Source: a virus. From it: 48,401 bases of DNA. How positions within the stretch are numbered: the first letter of the stretch is position 1; the number at the start of each line of letters is the position of its first letter. Under the pieces are notes generated by a model that saw only the letters and a program-made list of their open reading frames with translations, did not search any database and was not told the origin of the DNA. The translations under genes were made by a program, and so were the position numbers. Below, one piece after another: positions 1-7,378 of this stretch. Location: positions 1-48,401 of the IMG/VR virus record IMGVR_UViG_3300045996_003364. One strand, given 5' to 3'.

Positions 1-17
1 ATGATCGCCATGGGCCT
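1..17. repeat. Terminal direct repeat (circular junction)
   Basis: The first 17 bases, ATGATCGCCATGGGCCT, are identical to the last 17 (48385-48401). Joining the ends puts the gene ending at base 16 four bases ahead of the ATG of the 966-aa gene at 48395, so the leftward operon reads through. This is what a circular or circularly permuted genome looks like when opened with a short assembly overlap. The true unique length would be 48384 bases. It is too short to be a biological terminal repeat of the T7 kind. Confidence 0.85.
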
Positions 18-348
18 AGCCTCGCACGAAGTCGACGTAGTACCACGGGTCGAACGGGACGAACAGCGTCCGGGAGGACTGCCCGATCGGGTCGTGGTCG
101 ACGTCGCACAGCGCGACGAGCCAGCGCGCGCCGTCCTCGGTGCGCTCGAGGGCCTTCCCGGTGACCGTGTGGCCCTCGTCGCAGCGGACGCCCTGGAGCA
201 GATTCCGCTCCGCCTGGGTCGTATTCACGATCCTGATCCCAGGGATAAGCTCGAGGATCTGCTTGCGGTTCAGCGTCTCCCAGTAGTCACGGGAGAACTG
301 GAGCGGCGGGAACGGGGTGGCGAAGTTGGGCGGCCAGCCGGTCGGCAC
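16..348 (-). CDS. Small virion-operon protein, function unknown
   Basis: This is a 110-aa protein starting at GTG with GGGAGG five bases upstream. It is rich in aromatic residues and ends in a DPWYYVDFVRG tail. It has no membrane segment or recognisable motif apart from two cysteines. It lies between the 202-aa tail-fibre-like gene and, across the circular junction, the 966-aa repeat protein, with only four bases to the latter. The position suggests a head-tail connection or tail assembly role. I do not recognise the family, so the role is inferred from position only. Confidence 0.75.
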   Translation of the reverse strand: MPTGWPPNFATPFPPLQFSRDYWETLNRKQILELIPGIRIVNTTQAERNLLQGVRCDEGHTVTGKALERTEDGARWLVALCDVDHDPIGQSSRTLFVPFDPWYYVDFVRG

Positions 349-360
349 GTGGCCTCCCGG

Positions 361-969
361 TTAGGCTTCCGTCCAGCTGAACGCGGAGGTGTTGATCTGC
401 GGCGTGTCGCCGAGCAGGATCGCCTTCGCGACCGCGAAGTCCGCCCAGACCAGCAGGTTGTCCGCCGACGTCTTCGCGTTGCCGTCGAGGACGAGCAGCT
501 GCGGGATCACGTTCGACGAGTTCCAGTTCGCCGTCGCGGCCGCCCAGGTGATCGCGTTCGAGTTGACCTTGGCTGCCGCGCCCGTGATCGTCGCGAAGTT
601 CGTCGTGTTGTTCGTCTTCGCGACGCGGTCGTAGGCGCCCGAAGAGGCGACCTCGCCCGCCGTCCCACCGTGGGAGGCGGAGTGGTCGGTCGCCGCGGCG
701 GTCGTCCACAGCCCGAAGTACGCGGTGCCTGGCGCGGCGAACGCGACGGCCCCCAGCACCTCGTTGCGGAACTTCTCCTTCAGGTAGTTGCCCTTGCCGC
801 TCGCCATCAGCAGCAGGTCGAACGCCTTCCGGAGCTTGTCCGCCGACACGCGGGGAAGCTCGATGTCGCGCAGGCCCGGGCGGAGAAGCTCCGCGGCAGG
901 GCCTGCATGCCACATCGCGATGTCCATCGCGACGGGCCGGAACAGCCTGTTCTCGAGTGCTGCGTCCAT
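361..969 (-). CDS. Tail-fibre-like structural protein
   Basis: This is a 202-aa protein. Its middle part (about residues 75-170) is rich in Thr, Ala, Asn and Gly, with short alternating segments such as AYDRVAKTNNTTNFATI and ITWAAATANWNSSNVIPQLLVLDG. That pattern resembles the short beta-rich proteins annotated as phage tail fibre proteins, in which a YxRV..TNN..N block is followed by an ITW/F..A...W block. Its ATG overlaps the TGA of the upstream gene (TGATG), so the two are translationally coupled. The N-terminal 60 residues are helical and may be an attachment segment. It could instead be a decoration protein; its virion role is inferred. Confidence 0.6.
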   Translation of the reverse strand: MDAALENRLFRPVAMDIAMWHAGPAAELLRPGLRDIELPRVSADKLRKAFDLLLMASGKGNYLKEKFRNEVLGAVAFAAPGTAYFGLWTTAAATDHSASHGGTAGEVASSGAYDRVAKTNNTTNFATITGAAAKVNSNAITWAAATANWNSSNVIPQLLVLDGNAKTSADNLLVWADFAVAKAILLGDTPQINTSAFSWTEA

Positions 970-1286
970 CAGCCCCCCACTCCGGCCTCGGTCTTCCCTC
1001 GCACCTGATCGGGGCGAAGCTCGACGATGTTCCCCGACCCAGCGCGCGTCTGCATCGGGTCGTTCTTCCCGGCGACGACGTACTTCTCGAGGCCGTCCTC
1101 CGGGTTGTCCTCAGCGAGGTCGACCTGCATGAGCCTGACGGGCTTGCCGCCCTGCTTCAGCAGCGTCCGGCCGTCCTTCTCGAGCGCGTAGAAGCCGCGC
1201 TGGCCGCCGACCTCCTCGTCGTCGAAGATCGCGCGCGGGCCGTCGTAGTCGGCCCCCACGTTCAGCTTCTTCTGAGACTTCGCCAT
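969..1286 (-). CDS. Small head/tail protein, function unknown
   Basis: This is a 105-aa hydrophilic protein with no cysteines or membrane segment. The ATG has a GGAG six bases upstream. The N-terminus is lysine-rich (MAKSQKKLNV) and the rest is acidic with a glycine tail. It lies five genes after the terminase within the virion operon, among proteins that in other phages are head-completion or decoration factors. No family is recognised. A structural or accessory role is inferred from the neighbours only. Confidence 0.7.
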   Translation of the reverse strand: MAKSQKKLNVGADYDGPRAIFDDEEVGGQRGFYALEKDGRTLLKQGGKPVRLMQVDLAEDNPEDGLEKYVVAGKNDPMQTRAGSGNIVELRPDQVRGKTEAGVGG

Positions 1287-1320
1287 GTCCGCTCCAGAGT
1301 CTAGGAGGCTCCCCGGACGA

Positions 1321-1731
1321 TCAGATGCGCCCGGTGGGGAACTTGATGTGGTCAGGCAGCACGATACCCGTCCGAGCCTCGTACTCGTTGACCTCGTTCA
1401 GACGGTCGATCTCGTCCTGCAGGTTGACGCTGGGGCCGATCTTCACCGTCCCCTTGAACATCTGCGCGAACTCGCGCAGCTGCTCCGAGGCGATCGGGAA
1501 GCGGCACCACAGGTCGCCGTTGGGGAGCTTCGACTCGCAGATCTTCGGGAACGGCCTCGACTGCGGCTCGAGGCAGCGGATGCAGACGTAGCCCTGCCGG
1601 ATGCGCTCGACGTCCTCCTCCGGCAGGGCCATGTCGACGTCGGCCATGACACGATCGTCGCCGAAGCTCACCGTGGTGAGCGTGTTCGACGGCTGCGCGT
1701 CGAGGATCGTGACGGGGCCGTTGCGGCTCAC
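1321..1731 (-). CDS. Small head-region protein with CxxC
   Basis: This is a 136-aa protein. The GTG start at 1731 is chosen because it overlaps the TGA of the preceding gene (GTGA) and because the frame further upstream is antisense-like noise. A single CIRC motif near residue 45, followed by two more cysteines (KICES and LWCRF), could bind one zinc ion. The remainder is mixed alpha/beta with an acidic C-terminal half. It lies two genes after the major capsid gene, which suggests a head-completion or assembly role. The exact function is unknown. Confidence 0.7.
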   Translation of the reverse strand: MSRNGPVTILDAQPSNTLTTVSFGDDRVMADVDMALPEEDVERIRQGYVCIRCLEPQSRPFPKICESKLPNGDLWCRFPIASEQLREFAQMFKGTVKIGPSVNLQDEIDRLNEVNEYEARTGIVLPDHIKFPTGRI

Positions 1732-2357
1732 TGGAGGATGCCTGCCGGGACGACGCCGTCCTCCGACTGCTGCACCGCGATGGCGTCCTCGAGGATCGCG
1801 ACGACCTCGGGACGCTTCTGGTTCTGCCGCTCGTACTCGATGACGGCGGGCAGGTGGTGGCCCTGGGCGATCAGCACGCCCAGGAGATCCTCGGCGTCGC
1901 CGGGGAACTCGTCGTACTTGGGCCACGGCGGGGCCAGCGCCGGGGCCTCGAACAGCGCGAACGCGTTCGACGTCTCCGCGCGCAGGAGCAGCTTCCGCTC
2001 GATCAGCTTGCGCGTGGTGCCTTCGCCCCACGTCTCCCCGCGGAAGCCGGGGACGGGCTGGCCGTGCATCTGCTCGTCGATCTGCGCGTACCGCTCGACC
2101 TCACGGGGCGCGTCGGTGTCGTACACCGAGAGCCGTCCGAGCAGCGGGGTCGGCGTCACCATGTCGACCTCGGTGGTGCGCCCCTCCGGGTTGAAGCGCC
2201 GCTCGGCGAACTCGAGTTCCTCTGCGGTGATGTCGCCCTGCCAGAAGCGGGCGGTGATCTCGGGGACGATCTCCTGCTCACCGCCGACCGCGAGCGGCAC
2301 GGCGCGGCGCGGCACGACCCCTACCGCGTACTTCCTGATGTGGCTGATGAATCGCAT
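1728..2357 (-). CDS. Protein downstream of major capsid, function unknown
   Basis: This is a 209-aa protein starting at ATG (MRFISHIRKYAVGVV), with an acidic mixed composition, proline-rich loops and no membrane segment. It is the first gene after the major capsid gene, but a perfect 14-base hairpin stands between them (2381-2415), so it is probably made in much smaller amounts than capsid protein. Proteins in this slot in short-tailed phages are often head-completion or decoration factors. I do not recognise the family. Confidence 0.75.
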   Translation of the reverse strand: MRFISHIRKYAVGVVPRRAVPLAVGGEQEIVPEITARFWQGDITAEELEFAERRFNPEGRTTEVDMVTPTPLLGRLSVYDTDAPREVERYAQIDEQMHGQPVPGFRGETWGEGTTRKLIERKLLLRAETSNAFALFEAPALAPPWPKYDEFPGDAEDLLGVLIAQGHHLPAVIEYERQNQKRPEVVAILEDAIAVQQSEDGVVPAGILQ

Positions 2358-2380
2358 GTTGCTCCCTTCCGGCTAGAGGG

Positions 2381-2415
2381 ATCCTGGGGCCAGCAGCCGG
2401 GGCTGGCCCCAGGAT
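2381..2415 (-). terminator. Hairpin between capsid gene and next gene
   Basis: ATCCTGGGGCCAGC (2381-2394) and its exact complement (2402-2415) form a 14-base perfect stem with a 7-base loop. It lies directly after the capsid stop codon in the direction of transcription. No U-tract follows it on the leftward strand, so it may be a partial terminator or an mRNA 3'-end stabiliser that raises capsid output relative to downstream genes. Confidence 0.75.
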
Positions 2416-2442
2416 TGTTACACGGCGCTAGGCCGTGATGCT

Positions 2443-3615
2443 CTACACGATCCCGTACAGGATCCCGTGGTGGGACTGGTTCGAGATCTGCCAGCCGCCC
2501 TCGGTCAGGTACTCCTCCGAGATGCGGTCGGCGCCCGGGTGCTGCCTCGACGTGAGCAGCTTCGTGGACGCGTCCGTGAAGGGGCGCCACTCGATGCTGC
2601 TGTGGTCGACGAGGAAGACCCACCCGCCGTACTGGTCGAGCGTCGTCGGGAAGTCGTTCCAGTCCTTCTTCACGACGATCGGGATCTCGTACCCGTACAC
2701 CCCGGACATGAAGGCGTCGACCTTCAGACCGGCGACGTTCTCCCGCGACGGCCGCCACGCGGAACCCTGGCCGCCCCGGTTGAACTTCGACATCTGCATC
2801 GCCGCGAGCGGAGACGCGTAGATCACGACCTGGCGGGACGCGTACTGGAGCGCGTCCATCAGGAAGGTGTCGACGTAGTCGACCGTCAGCGAGCCGCCGA
2901 CGTCCTGCTTGTTGGTCGTGATGAACTCGACCAGGCCGCCGGTGAAGCCGACAGGCTCACCCGTGACCGGGTCGGTCTTCATGTCGCGAGCGCCCCAGAA
3001 GCCGGAGTACTCGATCGCCCGCTTGTGTTCGACGCCCTTCAGCGCCGACTCACTCCCAGGCTCGCTCCCGCCGTACGACTCGGCCTTCGCCGCCGTGCGG
3101 GCGAACGAGTAGCCGTGCCGGAAGATCTGGGTGTAGTTGTACCCCAGAGTCGGGAGCAGGATGGCCGTCTGACCGAAGTCGGCGCCCTGCGCAGCGGCGT
3201 TCGACATGATCAGCATCGTGTCTCCGGCGGTACCCGCGACGGCCGCGCGGACACCGACGTTCCGGACGACCGTCAGCGTGTCGCCGACGACGTTCGTGAC
3301 CCAGACGGCGTCGCCGCGGGCCATGTTGCGGAGGACGTCTCCGATCCGGACGTTGGCGCCCTGACCGGCCTCCAGCGGGATCGACGTGGCGCCTACGAGG
3401 TAGCCGCCCGCACCGACCGTCACCAGCCGAGGGAAGTACTCCTTCTCGAGCCAGTTGAACTTCTCCCTGCGAGTCTCGCGCGAACTCGTCGCCATGGTGA
3501 GCGTCGAGAACTGCGACTCGTCGGCGTCCAGCATCCGCATCTCGGGATCCATGTCGACGACGAGCGCGTCGGCATTCAGATCCACAGTGGACACTACGCC
3601 CTGTTCGATCGCCAT
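2443..3615 (-). CDS. Major capsid protein (candidate)
   Basis: This 390-aa protein is the expected shell protein. It sits after the portal and scaffold-like genes and is followed by a strong hairpin. The order of its parts resembles SU10/DUF5309-type HK97-fold capsid proteins: an N-terminal arm (about residues 1-60), a beta-rich extended segment (about 60-130), a long central helix region around GYNYTQIFRHGYSFARTA and KGVEHKRAIEYSGFWG, and an alpha/beta C-terminal part with a VIYASPLAAMQM block. The family name is my recognition rather than a search result. No leader peptidase site is evident. The ATG has GGGGAAGCG upstream. Confidence 0.85.
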   Translation of the reverse strand: MAIEQGVVSTVDLNADALVVDMDPEMRMLDADESQFSTLTMATSSRETRREKFNWLEKEYFPRLVTVGAGGYLVGATSIPLEAGQGANVRIGDVLRNMARGDAVWVTNVVGDTLTVVRNVGVRAAVAGTAGDTMLIMSNAAAQGADFGQTAILLPTLGYNYTQIFRHGYSFARTAAKAESYGGSEPGSESALKGVEHKRAIEYSGFWGARDMKTDPVTGEPVGFTGGLVEFITTNKQDVGGSLTVDYVDTFLMDALQYASRQVVIYASPLAAMQMSKFNRGGQGSAWRPSRENVAGLKVDAFMSGVYGYEIPIVVKKDWNDFPTTLDQYGGWVFLVDHSSIEWRPFTDASTKLLTSRQHPGADRISEEYLTEGGWQISNQSHHGILYGIV

Positions 3616-3681
3616 TCGCTTCCCCTTCAGATCGTGGAGTGGGTGAAACCGATCTGCTCGGGTGGGCGGGTACCTGGCTAG

Positions 3682-4800
3682 CTACTCGTCGAGCGGCTCC
3701 AGCCCCCACGCCTCGCGGTTGCGATTCCTCAGTGCGATGGCCTTGCGCTCGGCCTCTGTGAGAGGGGTACGAGTCGGCGTGCCTTCGGCTGTGGAAGTCG
3801 TCGCGGCGACCTTAGCACGCGCCGCGGACGTCTCGCGCTGCTTGCGCTCGGTCACGGCCGCCTCCGCCACCGTCGAGGCCTTCGACAGGCGCGCTTCGAG
3901 GTACAGCCACTCGAGGGCCGTCTCCTTGCCCTCCACGCCCGACTCCGCCTGCTGGCGCAGCCACGTGCGGCGCTCCGGCGGGAGCGTGTCGAGGATCTCC
4001 GCCATCGTCTCCTCGTAGTCGTTCAGGTCGGGCCGCTTCTCGAGCAGCCGCTGCTTCGCGACGACGCTCTCGTCGGCGGCAGCGACAGCCCGCTGCTGCT
4101 CGATCGCCGGTGCGGCAGCTGCGGCAGCCCGCTGCTCCGACATCTCGAGGGTGAGCGCGTTGTTGAAGAGCGTCGCCTCAGCGACCTGCTCGGGGTCGGA
4201 GAGCCACTCGCGCAGGTACACCTCGTACCCGGCGTAGCCGCCCTGGGAGAGCGCCTCGAGCGCACCCTGGGCGCCCATGCCCTCCGCGACCGCCTGCTCC
4301 GCCCACTCCGTCCAGGCGGCCCGGTCGATCTGCTTCGGCTGCTCCTGAACGGCCTGCCGCTCGGCCTGCAGCGCCTCCAGCTGCTTCTTCATCTCGCCGA
4401 GTTCGAGGCCCTGGCGACCGATCAACTCCTCCTTCTCGCGGAACCCGGCCTCGGCCTCCTCGCGGGTGCGGTAGCGCAGCACGTAGAAGTCGCGCTCGGC
4501 CTCCTCGCGGGCAGCAGCGCGCTCCTCGTCGGTGGCGTCGTCGGGAAGCTCGGCCTCGGCGGCGTCGGCGGCGGCCTCCGCAGCGGCGGCCGTCTCCTCG
4601 GTGGTCGGCTCCGGGGCGACGACCTCCTCCTGCTCCACCTCGGCGGCGGCGTCCTCCACCTCCGCCTGCTCCACCGTCAGCCCGCGCTTCTCCGCCAGCT
4701 TCGCTGCGAAGTCCTCCGGGGTGATCGCCGCGATCTCGGGCAGGCCGGTGTCGACCCGCTCCTGCTCGTCCGGCACGTCCCTCTCTGTGTCAGCTGCCAT
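3682..4800 (-). CDS. Scaffold-like capsid assembly protein
   Basis: This is a 372-aa protein, very rich in Glu, Ala and Gln, with long heptad-like helical runs (about residues 40-110 and 150-190) and almost no hydrophobic core. It lies between the portal and major capsid genes, the classical position of a phage scaffolding protein, and its helical acidic composition fits. The C-terminal 40 residues become basic (RKAIALRNRNREAWG), as is common in scaffolds that touch the capsid through a basic end. The ATG at 4800 overlaps the previous TAA (TAATG) and has GGAG nine bases upstream; a GTG six bases earlier is less well placed. Confidence 0.8.
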   Translation of the reverse strand: MAADTERDVPDEQERVDTGLPEIAAITPEDFAAKLAEKRGLTVEQAEVEDAAAEVEQEEVVAPEPTTEETAAAAEAAADAAEAELPDDATDEERAAAREEAERDFYVLRYRTREEAEAGFREKEELIGRQGLELGEMKKQLEALQAERQAVQEQPKQIDRAAWTEWAEQAVAEGMGAQGALEALSQGGYAGYEVYLREWLSDPEQVAEATLFNNALTLEMSEQRAAAAAAPAIEQQRAVAAADESVVAKQRLLEKRPDLNDYEETMAEILDTLPPERRTWLRQQAESGVEGKETALEWLYLEARLSKASTVAEAAVTERKQRETSAARAKVAATTSTAEGTPTRTPLTEAERKAIALRNRNREAWGLEPLDE

Positions 4801-5147
4801 TACCACTCGCTCCTCTCGTCGTCCGGCTCCGACACCGACGCCTCAGCGTCGGCCTTGCTCAGCGTGTTCGTCGCGGCACGCACGACCTGCTTGATGTACT
4901 TCATGCCGTCGACGAAGCCTCGATCGTAGTCGACCTGGCGCTGGTTGATCTCAACCCCCTGCATCGCGCCGTCGATCATCGTCTTCATCATCCGCTCCTG
5001 CTTGCGCTCAAGCTCCTTCAGAAGCTCGGCGAACGCGTCCTGCCCCTCGAGGGAGGCGAACAGTTCGGCGCGGTGGCGGAGCGCGCGCTCGATCGAGCGG
5101 CGCTTCTTCTCCGCCTCGAGCGGGTCGGGCGCGACCGCCTCAGACAC
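4800..5147 (-). CDS. Small helical protein between portal and scaffold
   Basis: This is a 115-aa highly charged, nearly all-helical protein (EKKRRSIERALRHRAELFASL, then ELLKELERKQERMMKTM). Its GTG start overlaps the last eight bases of the portal gene. Its position suggests a head-assembly helper such as a minor scaffold or portal chaperone. A charged coiled coil with no cysteines and no membrane segment fits that but does not prove it. No family is recognised. Confidence 0.7.
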   Translation of the reverse strand: MSEAVAPDPLEAEKKRRSIERALRHRAELFASLEGQDAFAELLKELERKQERMMKTMIDGAMQGVEINQRQVDYDRGFVDGMKYIKQVVRAATNTLSKADAEASVSEPDDERSEW

Positions 5148-7053
5148 TGCGTCCGGCTCCCGACGACGCCAGCGCCCTCGACATGGCGGCGGCGCCGCTC
5201 ATGCTGTTGTCGTTCGAGGGTGCGGTCGGCCCTGCGGCCAACTCGGCGTTCGTCACGCCACCGCCGCCGCCCATGTCCTCCATGAGGGCGTCGGCTCCGG
5301 GTGGCGTCCCGGCTCCAGGCTGACCGCCTGCAAGCCCCGGCTGAAGGGGGGACGGCTGGGGTGGTGCGAAGTACGTCATCTTGTCGATGACGTCGAACGT
5401 CTCGAGGTGCTTCTCCCAGAAGCGGCGGAGGTTGAGGGGCGCACCGAACTGCGCCATGATGGGCGCCGACTGGATCGCCTGGGTGAGGAGCGCGCCGCTC
5501 TCCGCGCGCCGCTCCTGCCGCATCATCGAGTCGCCCTGGAACTCCACGCTGACGTCGTAGATGCCCTGGATGTCGGGCCAGTTGACCTCGGCGTAGCGGC
5601 TGGCGCCACCCTCCCCCATGATCTCGATCAGGCGCTCCTCGCGGATCAGCTGCTGGTCGAGGGAGAGGAAGAACGAGCCGATCTTCCCGAACGCGCGCAG
5701 GTAGTGCTGCTTGCGCCGCTGCAGGATCGCCTGCGCGATGTTCGTGACGATCGAGATGCCGGTGGCGGTCTTCTGGTCGAGCGTCTGCGACTCCGCCCCG
5801 CCCGTGTAGGGGAGGCCGCCCATCACGTTCTGGATGTCGCCCTTCAGCAGCGCCTCATGCTGGATCGTCATCTGCGCCAGGGCGGGGTCGACGGCGAGGA
5901 TCGAGGCCGCGTTCGGGTCGGGGACGATCCACTGCGCGAGCGGCGCCCACTCGTACTCGTCGGCGTTCTCGACGTCGCCGCGGACGAGCGTGACCGGGTT
6001 CGCGAGCATGCGGGTCGCGTCGAGCCGGGTGTTCTGGAGCGTCCAGACCATCTCCTGCATCTGCGCGAGGCCCTCGATCACCGACACACCGGGGATGACG
6101 AACATGTCGGGGATCGCGGAGCAGACGACGAACGGCTTCTTGCCGTGCCAGTTCGGGTTCGGCTCGTCGCGGATCACGACGTTGCGGTTAGCGACGGTGA
6201 TGACGCGGAAGTTGTCCCAGTACTCGCACACCTCGACGAGGCCCCTGGTGCGGTCGACGGAGCGGACGCGCTGCTCGCGGTCACCGACGACGTCGGCGCC
6301 GCGGCGGGTCGTGTCGGCGCGCGTCTCCTTGACGAACTCGACGTTCTTGTAGACGCCGAGGTGCTGCATCCGCTCGAGCGTCTTGTAGTGGACGAAGGTG
6401 CGGTCGATCACCCAGGGGGCGCTGTCGAGGCTCTTCGCCGACTCGGGGAAGAGGAAGTCGCGGACGTCGCGCGGCTCGAAGCTCGGGTCGTCTCGCAGGA
6501 CGCGAGGCACCTCCCACTCGTCGAGCTTCATCGCGATGTCGATCGAGCCGCCGTTCTCGTCGTAGATCAACTCGGGCTGCTCGTCGAGGTACTTCTGCCG
6601 CACCTCCTCCTTCACCCAGCTGATCTTGCCGGGGGTGTACCCGGCGATCAGATCCTGCAGCATGAACGGCGACTGCTTTTCGGCAAAGTCGTCGACGCGC
6701 ATCTGATGGGCGATCAGGTGGGAGCAGAGTTCGGCGCGGTCACCCTGGGCGATGGCCTCCTCCATGCTCATGCCGGGGACGGCGCGGCCCTTGACGAGCC
6801 AGTTCGGCACCGCCTCCTCCATCGACGCCATCATCCCCTCGACGACGTTGATCAGCAGCGGCTGGTGCACGTTCGAGCGCCAGTTCTTCGGCGCGTTCTC
6901 GGCCTGCATGCCGCGCCAGGCGCCGTAGCGGCGGTCGACCTTCTGCGAGAACGTCGTGTGCCAGCGGCGGGCCTCTTCGATGCACTGCGTGACGAGCTTG
7001 AGCGCGTGGCGCTCCTCGTCGGTCGCCTTGTAGCGGGGCCTCGCCTTAGCCAC
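5140..7053 (-). CDS. Portal protein
   Basis: This is a 637-aa protein starting at GTG. It is the length of podovirus-type portal proteins and sits after the terminase, separated only by one small gene. The N-terminal part has a helical region and the typical early block NAPKNWRSNVHQPLL.NVVEGMMA (about residues 56-80). The central part is alpha/beta, with PNWHGKKPFVVCSAIPDMFVIPG, a common portal wing sequence. A long stem helix region (about 420-520) contains GIS.VTNIAQAILQRRKQHYLRAFGKIG. The C-terminus is Gly/Pro-rich. The portal forms the DNA entry ring of the capsid and binds the terminase. The family recognition is good, but the exact subfamily is not assigned. Confidence 0.9.
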   Translation of the reverse strand: MAKARPRYKATDEERHALKLVTQCIEEARRWHTTFSQKVDRRYGAWRGMQAENAPKNWRSNVHQPLLINVVEGMMASMEEAVPNWLVKGRAVPGMSMEEAIAQGDRAELCSHLIAHQMRVDDFAEKQSPFMLQDLIAGYTPGKISWVKEEVRQKYLDEQPELIYDENGGSIDIAMKLDEWEVPRVLRDDPSFEPRDVRDFLFPESAKSLDSAPWVIDRTFVHYKTLERMQHLGVYKNVEFVKETRADTTRRGADVVGDREQRVRSVDRTRGLVEVCEYWDNFRVITVANRNVVIRDEPNPNWHGKKPFVVCSAIPDMFVIPGVSVIEGLAQMQEMVWTLQNTRLDATRMLANPVTLVRGDVENADEYEWAPLAQWIVPDPNAASILAVDPALAQMTIQHEALLKGDIQNVMGGLPYTGGAESQTLDQKTATGISIVTNIAQAILQRRKQHYLRAFGKIGSFFLSLDQQLIREERLIEIMGEGGASRYAEVNWPDIQGIYDVSVEFQGDSMMRQERRAESGALLTQAIQSAPIMAQFGAPLNLRRFWEKHLETFDVIDKMTYFAPPQPSPLQPGLAGGQPGAGTPPGADALMEDMGGGGGVTNAELAAGPTAPSNDNSMSGAAAMSRALASSGAGRSV

Positions 7054-7378
7054 GTGGGCCGAGGGCCTTTCGGACAGCCGGATCGGCGCCCGTCAGCCCG
7101 TCGGCCATCTTCTGGTTGTCAGCCAGCAGCTTCTGGAAGATCGTGTCGGCCTTGGCCGCCTCGAGCCGCTCCGTCTCCTCGACGGTCGGGATCGCGCGGT
7201 ACTCCTGAATCAGGCCGAGGAGATCCTTGAGGACGGTCACCTCGTCGCGCTCGCCGCCACCGGCGGCCAGCTGCGGCTCCGGGTCGGGGATCGACATGGG
7301 CGGCTCGGATCCGGCGGTCATCGGGGCGCCCCCGCCTGCGGGTGCACCTCCAAGCAGCTGATCAAGGATCCCGGCCAT
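7046..7378 (-). CDS. Small protein between terminase and portal
   Basis: This is a 110-aa protein with a Gly/Pro/Ala-rich N-terminal half (MAGILDQLLGGAPAGGGAP) and a helical C-terminal half (residues 50-100, VTVLKDLLGLIQEYRAI and LEAAKADTIFQKLLADN). The ATG abuts the terminase stop with no gap, and its own end overlaps the portal start. Short helical proteins in this slot are frequent in short-tailed phages and may tie the terminase to the portal, but the function is unknown here. Confidence 0.7.
   Translation of the reverse strand: MAGILDQLLGGAPAGGGAPMTAGSEPPMSIPDPEPQLAAGGGERDEVTVLKDLLGLIQEYRAIPTVEETERLEAAKADTIFQKLLADNQKMADGLTGADPAVRKALGPRG

Noticed and set aside
4945-7230. 761-codon rightward frame over the portal and neighbouring genes
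   Set aside because: It is antisense to a recognised portal protein and has a low-complexity Arg/Val/Leu/Asp composition.
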